Part shown: in pieces, positions 51,171 to 59,349 of the stretch
How positions within the stretch are numbered: the first letter of the stretch is position 1
Layout: every line of letters starts with the position of its first letter
DNA from: Thiovibrio sp964588325
GTDB lineage: Bacteria > Desulfobacterota > Desulfobulbia > Desulfobulbales > Desulfurivibrionaceae
Assembly: GCA_964588325.1 (NCBI GenBank)
Contig: CAZPOR010000011.1
Span: 60,532-124,531, forward strand
Length of the DNA stretch: 64,000 nt
Direction of reading: 5' to 3'
Position numbers and translations under genes: made by a program
The notes under the pieces: generated by a model
What the model was told of the DNA's origin: nothing
What the model saw: only the letters and a program-made list of their open reading frames with translations
Database searches by the model: none

Positions 51171-51728
51171 TTAATCCTTTTGCAACAGGGTGTGCCGGGT
51201 AAAGATCGCTTCGAGCCTATAGCCCTTCTCGGCCAGTGCCTCGGCTCCGCCTTCCAGCCGGTCCACCACGGTCACCACCAGCCCCACCTTGAACCCAGCC
51301 GCCTCCACCCGTTCGATCACGGTGAGCAGGGTGCCGCCCGTGGTAACCACGTCTTCCAGCAGGGCAACGGTGCCGCCCGGAACCATGTTGCTCAAACCTT
51401 CGATGTATTGGCCGGTGCCGTGGCCCTTGGATTCCTTGCGCACGATGAAGGCGGGGATCGGCGCCTGTTCCAGATGGCTCACCACCGAAACCGCCGTGAC
51501 CAGAGGATCGGCGCCCAGGGTCATGCCGCCCACCGCGTCGATTTTTTCCGGGTTGTTTTTGATGATCTCGAAGATCAGCTTGCCGCAGAGGTATGCGCCT
51601 TCCGCAGACAGGGTAGTCTGTTTGCCGTCGATGTAGAAGTCCGATTCCCTGCCGGAGGAGAGCGTGAACTTCCCGTGGCGGTATGATTTGGTCAGCAGCA
51701 GTTGTTTGAGTTGTTCCCTGTTGTTCAC
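51171..51728 (-). CDS. pyrE: Orotate phosphoribosyltransferase
   Basis: This 185-residue enzyme of pyrimidine synthesis makes orotidine 5'-phosphate from orotate and PRPP. The PRPP loop is VALLEDVVTTGGTLLTVIE, and GKFTLSSGRESDFYIDGKQT and FIVRKESKGHGTGQYIEG are family motifs. It starts with GTG (51728) after AAAGGAAGC. It is followed by the zinc-ribbon gene and preceded by the DUF4438 gene 33 nt away. Confidence 0.95.
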   Translation of the reverse strand: MNNREQLKQLLLTKSYRHGKFTLSSGRESDFYIDGKQTTLSAEGAYLCGKLIFEIIKNNPEKIDAVGGMTLGADPLVTAVSVVSHLEQAPIPAFIVRKESKGHGTGQYIEGLSNMVPGGTVALLEDVVTTGGTLLTVIERVEAAGFKVGLVVTVVDRLEGGAEALAEKGYRLEAIFTRHTLLQKD

Positions 51729-51761
51729 GATGCTTCCTTTTGTCTTGAGGGGAGTGGCGGA

Positions 51762-52646
51762 TTATTTCATCTTGGCGAAATAGGTGGTCAGGTTTGCCTT
51801 GGCGCTGATTGTGGGCGCCAGCAACCCGTCTTTCGAGGTCATGGCGATCATCACTCCCGGGCCATGTCCGGCCAGGACGCAACTGGCGTGGGCAACGATG
51901 CCGATCACCACCCCGCCGGTCTTGTAGATCCGGCCATAGGTGGCGTCCGCGTCCAGGATGGCGACGAAATCGCCCAGCCGCAGATCCTCAAGGCCGTATT
52001 CCTTGACAATCCCCTGATCGAACATCTGGATGTCGTAATCGCCGCTGTGGCTGTGGGAGGCGCCGATGCCGGAGCCCATGATCTTGGCGGGCACGGTGTG
52101 GGTCACCGGAACCTCCAGTCTGCCATCCTTGAGTTTTTTGAGAGGCATGGCGGCAAGCAGGGCCGGGTCCAGGTTCAGCACCTTGATCCCCGGGAAATCC
52201 GGGAGATTCAGCCCGCAACCGCACGCCTTGATCTGAATCTTGTCGCCGATGGTGAGCCGCTCCAGCACCTTCGGGGCAAAATCCACCAGCACATGTTCGA
52301 TGCCGCCATGCTTGCCCGTCACTCTCCCGGTCTCGCCCTTGGCGTCGCCGGAGACCACCCGGGCGATATTGCCCACGCAGGAAAACTGGTTCAAGGCCCG
52401 GTTGGGGCCGGGTTGCCCCTGGATCTGGGTGAAGTTGCTGATGGAGACTCCGGGCTCCACATGGTCGCCGAACTTCTCCGCGGCCAGATCGCCGATCCGC
52501 AGGTTGTAAGTGATGCCGCCCACGCCGGGGTAGACGTCCGAATGGCCATCCGGGTTGATCCTGTACGGGTTGATCCCGCCCTGGGGCGAGGTGATTTCCC
52601 CGATCACCGACTGGCAGACCAGTTGTTCCGTATTGGTTTTAATCAT
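51762..52646 (-). CDS. DUF4438 domain protein
   Basis: This 294-residue soluble protein resembles DUF4438 in the blocks INPDGHSDVYPGVGGITYNL, IGSGIGASHSHSGDYDIQMF and IVAHASCVLAGHGPGVMIAM. Conserved His and Asp residues (GASHSHSGDYD) suggest metal binding or hydrolysis, but no activity is known to me. Function unknown. ATG 52646 follows AAGGGACG. It lies 16 nt after ychF and just before pyrE on the same strand, so it is co-transcribed with both. Confidence 0.8.
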   Translation of the reverse strand: MIKTNTEQLVCQSVIGEITSPQGGINPYRINPDGHSDVYPGVGGITYNLRIGDLAAEKFGDHVEPGVSISNFTQIQGQPGPNRALNQFSCVGNIARVVSGDAKGETGRVTGKHGGIEHVLVDFAPKVLERLTIGDKIQIKACGCGLNLPDFPGIKVLNLDPALLAAMPLKKLKDGRLEVPVTHTVPAKIMGSGIGASHSHSGDYDIQMFDQGIVKEYGLEDLRLGDFVAILDADATYGRIYKTGGVVIGIVAHASCVLAGHGPGVMIAMTSKDGLLAPTISAKANLTTYFAKMK

Positions 52647-52662
52647 TGCGCGTCCCTTGAGG

Positions 52663-53757
52663 CTAGACGTTGAAGCGGAAATTCATGCAATCGCCGTCCT
52701 GCACCACATATTCCTTGCCTTCCAGCCGCAGCAGCCCTTTCTCGCGGGCCTTGGCCTCACCGCCGCAGGCCACGAAATCCGCGTAGGAGATGACCTCGGC
52801 CCGGATAAAGCCGCGCTCGAAATCGGTGTGGATAACCGCGGCGGCCTGCGGGGCCTTGGTGCCGCGTTTGATGGTCCAGGCCCTGGTTTCCTTCTCGCCC
52901 ACGGTGAAGTAATTGATCAGCCCCAGTAGTTCGTAGCCTGCCTTGATCAGCCGGTTGAGCCCCGGCTCCTCAAGGCCGAGATCGGCCAGGAAGTCCCGGC
53001 GTTCGACCGGATCAAGGGCGCTCAGCTCCTCTTCGATGGCCCCGGAGATCATGACCACCGAGGCATTTTCCTCTGCCGCCGCTGTGCGGAGCGCATCCAC
53101 CCACTGGTTGCCGGTGTTGATCTCCGCCTCGCTGACATTGGCTACATAGAGCACGGGTTTGGCGGTGAGCAGGCACAGCTCCTTCATCAGCTTCTGGCCC
53201 GTATCGTCAAGCTCTGCGACTCGGGCGGGTTTGCCGTCGTTGAGCAGTTCGTGCAACCCCTCAAGGACAAGCAGTTGCGCCTTGTAGACCGCATCCCCGG
53301 ATTTTGCCTGGGATGCGGTTTTGGTCATGCGCCGGCTCACGGTGTCCAGGTCGGAGAGGATCAATTCGGTGTTGATGACATCGCGGTCGCGCAGGGGGTC
53401 GATGCTGCCCTCCACATGCACGATGTTGGTATCTTCAAAGCAGCGGACCACATGGGCGATGGCGTCCACCTGGCGGATGTGTCCCAGGAACTGGTTGCCC
53501 AAACCCTCGCCCTTGCTGGCTCCGCTCACCAGGCCGGCGATATCGACGAACTCCATCTGGGCGTGAACCTTGACCTTGGTCTTGGCCATCTCGGCCAGGA
53601 TGTCAAGCCGGGTGTCCGGCACCGGCACCATGCCCACGTTGGGTTCGATGGTGCAGAAAGGGTAGTTGGCCGACTCGATGCCCGCCGAGGTGAGGGCGTT
53701 GAAGATGGTCGATTTGCCGACGTTGGGCAGGCCGACGATGCCACAGCGAAAGCCCAT
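52663..53757 (-). CDS. ychF: Redox-sensitive ATPase/GTPase YchF (Obg family)
   Basis: This 364-residue P-loop protein binds ATP rather than GTP in known members and associates with ribosomes. The P-loop is GIVGLPNVGKSTIFNAL, G3 is FVDIAGLVSGASKGEGLGN, and a central coiled region follows. The C-terminal TGS domain shows INYFTVGEKETRAWTIKRG and GDCMNFRFNV. The start at ATG 53757 gives the conserved MGFRCGIVGLP N-terminus; an extension to 53844 is not used. It heads the ychF-DUF4438-pyrE-zinc ribbon set and has a divergent promoter with the DciA-like gene. Confidence 0.95.
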   Translation of the reverse strand: MGFRCGIVGLPNVGKSTIFNALTSAGIESANYPFCTIEPNVGMVPVPDTRLDILAEMAKTKVKVHAQMEFVDIAGLVSGASKGEGLGNQFLGHIRQVDAIAHVVRCFEDTNIVHVEGSIDPLRDRDVINTELILSDLDTVSRRMTKTASQAKSGDAVYKAQLLVLEGLHELLNDGKPARVAELDDTGQKLMKELCLLTAKPVLYVANVSEAEINTGNQWVDALRTAAAEENASVVMISGAIEEELSALDPVERRDFLADLGLEEPGLNRLIKAGYELLGLINYFTVGEKETRAWTIKRGTKAPQAAAVIHTDFERGFIRAEVISYADFVACGGEAKAREKGLLRLEGKEYVVQDGDCMNFRFNV

Positions 53758-53802
53758 GGGGAAGTCCTTGTTGTTGCGGTTCAATAATAAGGTGGCCGGA
53801 AA

Positions 53803-53852
53803 ATGACCGAAAATTGTGAGCAGTATATAATGATTTCTTTGCAATGCGGCAA
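53803..53852. promoter_or_regulatory. Overlapping divergent promoters for ychF and the DciA-like gene
   Basis: Plus strand: ATGACC (53803-53808), 17 nt, TATAAT (53826-53831). Minus strand: TTGCCG (53852-53847), 17 nt, TATATA (53829-53824). The two -10 boxes overlap, so the promoters would compete. Confidence 0.5.
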
Positions 53853-53903
53853 GGGTTGTTTACAATCCAACCACGAAAACCCTCTCAATCAGGCGCAAAT
53901 ACC

Positions 53904-54395
53904 ATGGCTGCTCCCGAAAAAATCACCCGCATCGATTCCCTCTTTGCCGAGCTGTTTAAAAAAAGGCAGTGGGACAAACGCTTGGCCCTGCACGCGGTTT
54001 TTCGCAACTGGCCGGAGGTGGTCGGGCCGGAGATCGCGGAGCGGACCGAGCCGCGGGTGATCCGGGGCACGGTGCTCTGGATAGCGGTTTCCGACTCGGT
54101 CTGGATGCAGCAGCTCCACCTGCAAAAGCAGGCGCTGCTTGAGCATGTCAACGCGAATGTGCGTGGTTCAGAGAAGATCAGCGATATCCGTTTTCAGATA
54201 GACGCCGCCCTTGGTGAGGAAAGAATGGCCGTGAGCAGCCCCAAACCGGCGGCATCTCCGCAGCCGATTGATCCGGAGGAGCAAAAGGGCTTTGAGGGAT
54301 TGATTTCCTCCATCGGCGATGCGGAATTACGGAATCGTTTGCTTGCCTTGTGGCGGAAAAACCAGCAGCATGCGCATCTTGTGGGGAAAGAATAA
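53904..54395 (+). CDS. DUF721/DciA-like protein
   Basis: This 163-residue protein has a DUF721 domain at about residues 10-100: FAELFKKRQWDKRLALHAVF, then NWPEVVGPEIAERTEPRVIRG and LWIAVSDSVWMQQLHLQKQ. DUF721 includes DciA, the replicative helicase loader-like factor of bacteria without DnaC. The C-terminal ~60 residues are variable. Loading of the DnaB helicase is the likely role but is inferred from the family. ATG 53904 is preferred; an in-frame extension from 53844 is possible. It has a candidate promoter at 53803-53831. Confidence 0.85.
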   Translation: MAAPEKITRIDSLFAELFKKRQWDKRLALHAVFRNWPEVVGPEIAERTEPRVIRGTVLWIAVSDSVWMQQLHLQKQALLEHVNANVRGSEKISDIRFQIDAALGEERMAVSSPKPAASPQPIDPEEQKGFEGLISSIGDAELRNRLLALWRKNQQHAHLVGKE

Positions 54396-54420
54396 TTTGT
54401 TGTTTTTCTGGCGAGGGCAG

Positions 54421-55836
54421 TTATCCGAGTTCCTTTCCTTTTACCAGTTCCACCAGTTGCTGGACGAAATTGTTGAGACGTTGTGACTGTTGTTTCATGT
54501 CTCTCGAGATTTGTGATGCTTGGTCCGCATCCGCGGCATTGTGTTGAGTCACTTCGTCAAGTTCATGCACCGCCTTGGAAACCTGACCGATGCCCGTAGA
54601 TTGTTCTTTGGAGGCTGTGGTTATTTCTTGAAGGAGGCTTGCTGTTTTTTTGCTTTGTTCTGCCGCCTGTTTGAATGAATTATCAGTCAGTTGCACCAAC
54701 TTCACACCATTTTCAACCTTTTCATGGGTGCCTTCCAGCAGTTGGGTTGTGTTTTTTGCCGCCTCGGCCGCACGCATGGCCAGGTTGCGGACCTCGTCCG
54801 CAACCACCGCGAAACCGGCCCCGGCTTCACCGGCTCTGGCCGCCTCCACCGCCGCGTTCAAGGCGAGAAGATTGGTTTGGAAAGCAATTTCGTCAATGGT
54901 TTTGATGATTTTTGAGGTCTCTTCGTTGGCAGAGGCAATAGTGCTCATTGCCAAGGTGAGTTCATCCATGGACTGATTCGCTGCAATCATGATTTCACTT
55001 GTTTCTTCCATGAGTTCATTGGCCGTGGTCGCATTGTCGGCATTTTGGGTGGTCATGGAGGAAATTTCTTCAAGGGAGGCGCTTGTCTCCTCCAGAGAGG
55101 CTGCCTGTTGCGAGGCGTGATCCGCCAAGGATTGACTCGCGATCGCAGCCTGATTGGCAACAGTGGCAACTCTGTCCGCGCTGGCGGTAAGGTCGTCAAT
55201 GATATCGGTAATGGGGTTGGTTACGGCGCGTTGCATCACAAGATAAATGCTGCCGCCGGTGACCACGATCAAGGAAAGACAGCCAATGGCCAGGAAGATC
55301 ATCAGGCTGTTTACGCCAGAGGTCAGAGGGGAGAGATCAAAGGTCAGCGAGAGGCTACCGCTGATCTCTCCTTCCTGCCATGTTTGATGGCAGCGGATAC
55401 AGTCGGGCTCCACCAGTTGCGGAGCAACGATGCGGACAACGTGCGAGTTGATCTCTTCAAATATCTTTTTGGAGCTGATTTCTTTTTTGATTTCTTCTGG
55501 AAGATCTGTTTTTCCGTCCGGGTTGCCAGAGGAAGAAAGGTTCATTTTCCCTTCTTTGTCATACAGGGATGCATCTATCACTCCTTTGACGTCTTTTTGT
55601 TGGATAAGCAGGATCTGGAAATTTTTCATCTGTCCACGTTCAAGTGAGCCTTTTACCCCTTCCTGGAAAGAGTTGAACAGGGTGTGGACTGAATCAACAT
55701 ATATCCGGGTCATCTTGCTTTTTACATACAGGCTGATCAGTATGGTTCCCGCGAGCAAGGTCAAGATAAGCACGGATTGTGCGATGATCATGACTCTTTG
55801 GGTAACAGGACGATGTGCAAAGGTTTCCCTGAGCAT
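54421..55836 (-). CDS. Chemoreceptor 7 with periplasmic CXXCH haem-binding motif
   Basis: This is a 471-residue methyl-accepting chemotaxis protein. Helix 1 is at about residues 16-40. The periplasmic domain (about 41-177) contains EPDCIRCHQTW with Cys146, Cys149 and His150, the signature for covalent haem c attachment. Helix 2 is at about 178-201. HAMP is minimal, and the signalling domain (about 215-460) has FQTNLLALNAAVEAARAGEAGAGFAVV. It differs in sequence from the six receptors upstream and lacks the FERY tail. ATG 55836 follows AGGGAG, 25 nt after the hydrogenase small-subunit stop, so it is probably co-transcribed with the hydrogenase. A haem in the sensor would make it a redox or gas receptor. 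Confidence 0.93.
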   Translation of the reverse strand: MLRETFAHRPVTQRVMIIAQSVLILTLLAGTILISLYVKSKMTRIYVDSVHTLFNSFQEGVKGSLERGQMKNFQILLIQQKDVKGVIDASLYDKEGKMNLSSSGNPDGKTDLPEEIKKEISSKKIFEEINSHVVRIVAPQLVEPDCIRCHQTWQEGEISGSLSLTFDLSPLTSGVNSLMIFLAIGCLSLIVVTGGSIYLVMQRAVTNPITDIIDDLTASADRVATVANQAAIASQSLADHASQQAASLEETSASLEEISSMTTQNADNATTANELMEETSEIMIAANQSMDELTLAMSTIASANEETSKIIKTIDEIAFQTNLLALNAAVEAARAGEAGAGFAVVADEVRNLAMRAAEAAKNTTQLLEGTHEKVENGVKLVQLTDNSFKQAAEQSKKTASLLQEITTASKEQSTGIGQVSKAVHELDEVTQHNAADADQASQISRDMKQQSQRLNNFVQQLVELVKGKELG

Positions 55837-55861
55837 GGCGGCTCTCCCTTGACAGAGGTGA

Positions 55862-56770
55862 TTATTTTTTGGACTCGCTCAACCGGTAGAACGGGATGCT
55901 TTTCTTTCGCGCAAAGTTTGGTGAGGCACACCCGATACATGGCGCGTTGCTGTCGATACACCAAGTTCTTCCGCCGTTCCACCAACGGGTCGGGCAATCG
56001 GCATAGGTGTCGGGGCCAAGGCAGCCCAGCTTGAAGAGGCACCCCTTGTCGCCCAGTTTCTTGGCAAAAATCTCCTGCTGGAAATCATGGTATCTGGGAC
56101 AAAGCTCGTGGACCTTACGGCTGTAGAAGAGCTTTGGCGCATCGTTGACCAGTTCGGGAACGCCGACCTTCACCAGATGGATGATGGTATGCCAGACCCA
56201 GTCCGGATGAACCGAACAGCCTCGAATGTTCACCACCAGTTTTTTGATCCCCCGCTTCGTGTAAAACTCCTTGAGTCCGATGGCGCCGGTTAGATTTCCT
56301 TCGGCGGCGGGAATTCCGCCATCGCAGGCGCAGGCCCCCACGGCGACTGCGCCGGTCATGGTTTTTGCCGCAGCTTCAAGGAGCTGGGCAAAGGTCTTGT
56401 CGCCGATGACGCAGGCTTCAGGCATTCGTTCGGGAATGGCTCCTTCCACGGCTAAAAAGTAGGGGCCTGCCTGCCCGGAAATATATTTTTCCACGAGATC
56501 AAAGGCTTTTTTCCCGGAAATCGCGGAGAGATCGGCATGGAAGGCGAGCTGTGAATAATCCGTTATCAGGGAGAGAGGGGAAGGAGTCTCCGCCTGCAGG
56601 AGCGAGATGGAGCATCCTGTACAGGAAAGCCCCTGGAGGTAGATGAGCTTGGGAACCGCCGCCGGATCGATTTTTTTGAGGGCTGCCATGACCGGTTCCG
56701 GTAGACCATTGATGCCAAAGGCTGTACCCAATGCAGCGGCAAGTTTTATGAAGTCGCGTCTATGTATCAT
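55862..56770 (-). CDS. [NiFe] hydrogenase small subunit, Tat-exported
   Basis: This 302-residue iron-sulfur subunit passes electrons away from the NiFe site. The Tat signal HRRDFIKLAAALGTAFG is at the N-terminus. Proximal-cluster cysteines are in LSCTGCSISLL (Cys50, Cys53) and VGACACDGGIPAAEGN. The distal and medial region shows KVHELCPRYHDF, KLGCLGPDTYADCPTRWWNG and NAPCIGCASPNFARK. There is no C-terminal membrane anchor, so the enzyme should be soluble in the periplasm. ATG 56770 follows GAGGG; an in-frame TTG at 56782 is less likely. It lies after the large subunit, reversed from the usual small-large order. Confidence 0.95.
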   Translation of the reverse strand: MIHRRDFIKLAAALGTAFGINGLPEPVMAALKKIDPAAVPKLIYLQGLSCTGCSISLLQAETPSPLSLITDYSQLAFHADLSAISGKKAFDLVEKYISGQAGPYFLAVEGAIPERMPEACVIGDKTFAQLLEAAAKTMTGAVAVGACACDGGIPAAEGNLTGAIGLKEFYTKRGIKKLVVNIRGCSVHPDWVWHTIIHLVKVGVPELVNDAPKLFYSRKVHELCPRYHDFQQEIFAKKLGDKGCLFKLGCLGPDTYADCPTRWWNGGRTWCIDSNAPCIGCASPNFARKKSIPFYRLSESKK

Positions 56771-56795
56771 GGATTCCCTCAAAAAGTCTGGTGTC

Positions 56796-58307
56796 TCAAT
56801 GAACCGCGCAGGCGATGCAGGGATCGAAGGAATGTACTATCCTGAGTGATTCGATCTGTTCTTCCGGGATTGCAACCCGTGTGCCTATGAGGGCCGATTC
56901 CATGGCCCCCGGTTGGCCCCGGTCATCCCGTGGGGAAGCGTTCCAGGTGGTTGGCACCACACATTCGTACTTGGCAATTTTATGGTTTTCGATACGGAGA
57001 TAGTGGAGCAGGGCGCCGCGTGAGGCTTCTGTCATGCCAAATCCTTCGCCGGAACGGGGAATGACGATATTCGCCATGGCCGGGGCGCCATGTTCGAGAC
57101 GCTCTGTTTCATTCAGGAGGAAATCAGCAATGATAGTCGCCTGAATAGCCCGACACAGGTGGCGTCCCAGCACGGAATTGAGTTGGTTGGGGGTGATCTT
57201 TGCAATGCCGGCGAATTTGTTGACCATTTCTTTCAGAACAGGGTTGTTTCCTTGATGGTAGTCAATCAGAACTCTGGCTGCCGGCCCTACTTCGAGCATG
57301 CGGCCTCCGTAGCGAGGGGCTTTGCTCCAAGAGTAGGCCCCTTCTTTGTGGGGCGCCGGGGTGAGCGTGGACTCCTTAATCTTGAGTCCGCTCGGAGAAG
57401 AATATTTGGAGTGTTGGATGTCCTGGGTGATTTGTTTCAGGTCCACAGCGGATACCGTGCCGTCGAACATCACACCTGCCGCGAAGAGACGTTTACTGTT
57501 TTTGGTTGGAGAGAGAGGCAGCATGCCATAGGAAAGAAACCCGCCCTTGCTGGCTCCGATTTTCCAATATTCCGGGAAGGCTGCTGCAACCGCGAGCACA
57601 TCGGGGATGTACTTGCTGGTGACGAACTCCTTGACTTCACGGATGAGTGCTTGGTAGGAAGCAATAAGGTCGATCCGCACGTCCTGCGTGCAGCCGCCGG
57701 GGAAAATGCCGGTGGAATGCGGGAATTTTCCCCCGAAAATGGCGGCTGCGCGGTTGGCTTTTTTCTGAATCTCCATGGCCTCCAGATAGTGCTTGATCGC
57801 CCCAATGTTGATATCTGCATTTGCGATATATTTTCCAGACAACCTGGGGAGGAATGGCGCAGCAGGGAAAGCCTTGCCTCGGCTCAGTTCCGCCTGAACC
57901 CATTGCCGGACCTTGACCAGTTCTGCATCCTTGCCTTTGTATTGAAGGATGGCTGTGACATCAACGAAATCGAGAGATGAAAGCTGATAGAAATGCAAAA
58001 GGTAGTCATAGAGATGGTTTGCACCTTCAATGAGGTTGTGCAGAATTCTGCCATTGGCAGGCACTTGGAGCTGGTATGCGTTTTCTTGGGCAAGTGAGGA
58101 GGCAATGGCATGAGCGTAAGGACAGACCCCGCAAATTCGTTGAGTTATCTGTTGGGCGTCGAGGGGATCTCGCCCCAGGAGGAGGACTTCAAATCCCCGG
58201 AACATTTCAGACATGCATTGGGCATCAACTACCACCCCATTTTCAACGGTGGTCCGCACATTGAGATGGCCTTCAATGCGGGTGACGGGACCAATATCTA
58301 TTTTCAT
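56796..58307 (-). CDS. [NiFe] hydrogenase large subunit without C-terminal maturation peptide
   Basis: This 503-residue catalytic subunit binds the Ni-Fe(CN)2CO centre. L1 is RICGVC (Cys59, Cys62) and L2 is DPCIACAVH (Cys497, Cys500). It ends exactly at His503, where most enzymes have an extra peptide removed by a HybD/HycI-type protease, so no proteolysis would be needed. The active-site position is a TGC cysteine, not selenocysteine. GGCTQDVRIDLI and HLCRAIQATIIADFL are family blocks. The start is ATG 58307 after GGAGAA. It is first in the unit large-small-chemoreceptor 7. No hyp genes, cytochrome subunit or protease gene is in the window. Confidence 0.95.
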   Translation of the reverse strand: MKIDIGPVTRIEGHLNVRTTVENGVVVDAQCMSEMFRGFEVLLLGRDPLDAQQITQRICGVCPYAHAIASSLAQENAYQLQVPANGRILHNLIEGANHLYDYLLHFYQLSSLDFVDVTAILQYKGKDAELVKVRQWVQAELSRGKAFPAAPFLPRLSGKYIANADINIGAIKHYLEAMEIQKKANRAAAIFGGKFPHSTGIFPGGCTQDVRIDLIASYQALIREVKEFVTSKYIPDVLAVAAAFPEYWKIGASKGGFLSYGMLPLSPTKNSKRLFAAGVMFDGTVSAVDLKQITQDIQHSKYSSPSGLKIKESTLTPAPHKEGAYSWSKAPRYGGRMLEVGPAARVLIDYHQGNNPVLKEMVNKFAGIAKITPNQLNSVLGRHLCRAIQATIIADFLLNETERLEHGAPAMANIVIPRSGEGFGMTEASRGALLHYLRIENHKIAKYECVVPTTWNASPRDDRGQPGAMESALIGTRVAIPEEQIESLRIVHSFDPCIACAVH

Positions 58308-58511
58308 GAATTTCTCCGGGGCTCATTTTTAAGGTAGGCGTGGGGCTTCTTTTAGCCTTGAGGGTTAAAGGGCATAAAGGAGCAGGACACCATATCCTGC
58401 GCGCATCCTGCATGATCCGCTATTGGCAAAACTAAAGTCAAGGAAATAGGGAGGGCTGACAAAAAAATAGGATGGGGGGGATGGGCAGGGTGTGCGGAAG
58501 TTCGTGGAGGT
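58308..58511. promoter_or_regulatory. Upstream region of the hydrogenase operon, with repeated ATCCTGC sites
   Basis: This 204-nt gap is between the hydrogenase operon and the PilZ gene, both on the minus strand. It holds a palindrome GCAGGA...TCCTGC with CACCATA between (58382-58400), a further ATCCTGC nearby (58405-58411), and on the minus strand TTGACT with a poor -10. A short heptad-like patch (TTAGCCTTGAGGGTTAAAGGGCATAAAGGAG) may be a worn repeat. A regulator site is possible but unproven. Confidence 0.35.
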
Positions 58512-59198
58512 TCAGGTCGCGTTTGGCGGGGAATTTTCGATGGAGCAAATGGCAAGGTAGCGTTCGAGATTTTCCCGGTCCGTACCCTTCAGCGTGAACT
58601 GAAGGCCGAATTCCCTGGTTTCCTGATCAATCTCGATAACCCGGCGGACAATGGCTTCCGGGGCGGTGGCTTTTTCCTCAAAATCGCCAAATTTTAAACG
58701 AAGGGTCATGCTGAGCGGGCTGAGCTTGTCTCCTTTTTGGATATGCTGGGAAAATTTCCCCACCACCCTTGCCCCCTCGATGGAGATGTTTTTTATCGTG
58801 CCATGGTTGAGATACTGGCTTGCCTTGCGGGTGAAAGTCGCCACGGAGCGGGGACTTGTCATGTACCGGGGGTATCTCCTCCGTTGAATGGTGATAATTG
58901 AGATGGGAAAGCGCACCCCCAGTTCACTGGTGGTTTCAAGCGCAGGGATAGCGTGGAACCCTCGCATGGGCTGGTTCTGCTGCTGATACAGGAGCAGGCA
59001 CGGATCCTTTGGGGCCTGGAAAGGGGACTCCTTGGTCAGAAGAAGAAGTGGTTCCTTTTCTTTGGTGAATATCTCGGAAGGCGTGAGTTTTTGCGGGTTG
59101 AGCCCCTTTTGAAAGAGGGTTACCGGGATGCGCTGGCCGACAATCCGTATGATTTCTTCTCCAACGACTTTCGGGTCATCGGACCAAAGCTCTTGCAT
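58512..59198 (-). CDS. PilZ-domain (c-di-GMP binding) protein, YcgR-like
   Basis: This 228-residue cytoplasmic protein has an N-terminal YcgR-like domain (about residues 1-100). The PilZ domain (about 105-215) contains the c-di-GMP ligands QRRRYPRY (RxxxR-like) and NISIEGARV (the D/NxSxxG motif). YcgR-type proteins slow or redirect flagellar motors when c-di-GMP rises, which fits the chemotaxis genes in this region. No flagellar genes are in the window, so the target is unknown. ATG 59198 follows GAGGGGC; an in-frame extension to 59321 is not favoured. Confidence 0.85.
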   Translation of the reverse strand: MQELWSDDPKVVGEEIIRIVGQRIPVTLFQKGLNPQKLTPSEIFTKEKEPLLLLTKESPFQAPKDPCLLLYQQQNQPMRGFHAIPALETTSELGVRFPISIITIQRRRYPRYMTSPRSVATFTRKASQYLNHGTIKNISIEGARVVGKFSQHIQKGDKLSPLSMTLRLKFGDFEEKATAPEAIVRRVIEIDQETREFGLQFTLKGTDRENLERYLAICSIENSPPNAT

Positions 59199-59279
59199 GG
59201 AAAGCCCCTCGCCGGGCAAAAAAGATACATGGTTTCGGGCGTAAACTGCGTCACCCGTACAGTTATAAATGAGCAAGAA

Positions 59280-59308
59280 TATATAGCTATTTTTGCAACG
59301 CTTGTAAA
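59280..59308 (-). promoter_or_regulatory. Candidate promoter of the PilZ gene
   Basis: On the minus strand TTTACA (59308-59303), a 17-nt spacer and TATATA (59285-59280) lie about 80 nt upstream of the start. Confidence 0.5.
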
Positions 59309-59349
59309 GCAGGGGTTGCAAATATATGGGAAAGGAATGGGGGGTGCGG

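Noticed and set aside
54421..55836. Chemoreceptor 7 as part of the main chemotaxis island
   Set aside because: It is 12 kb away, on the other strand, without the FERY tail, and has a different signalling domain.
56796..56830. Selenocysteine in the hydrogenase large subunit ([NiFeSe] type)
   Set aside because: The L2 codon is TGC (Cys). The only TGA is the true stop after the final histidine.
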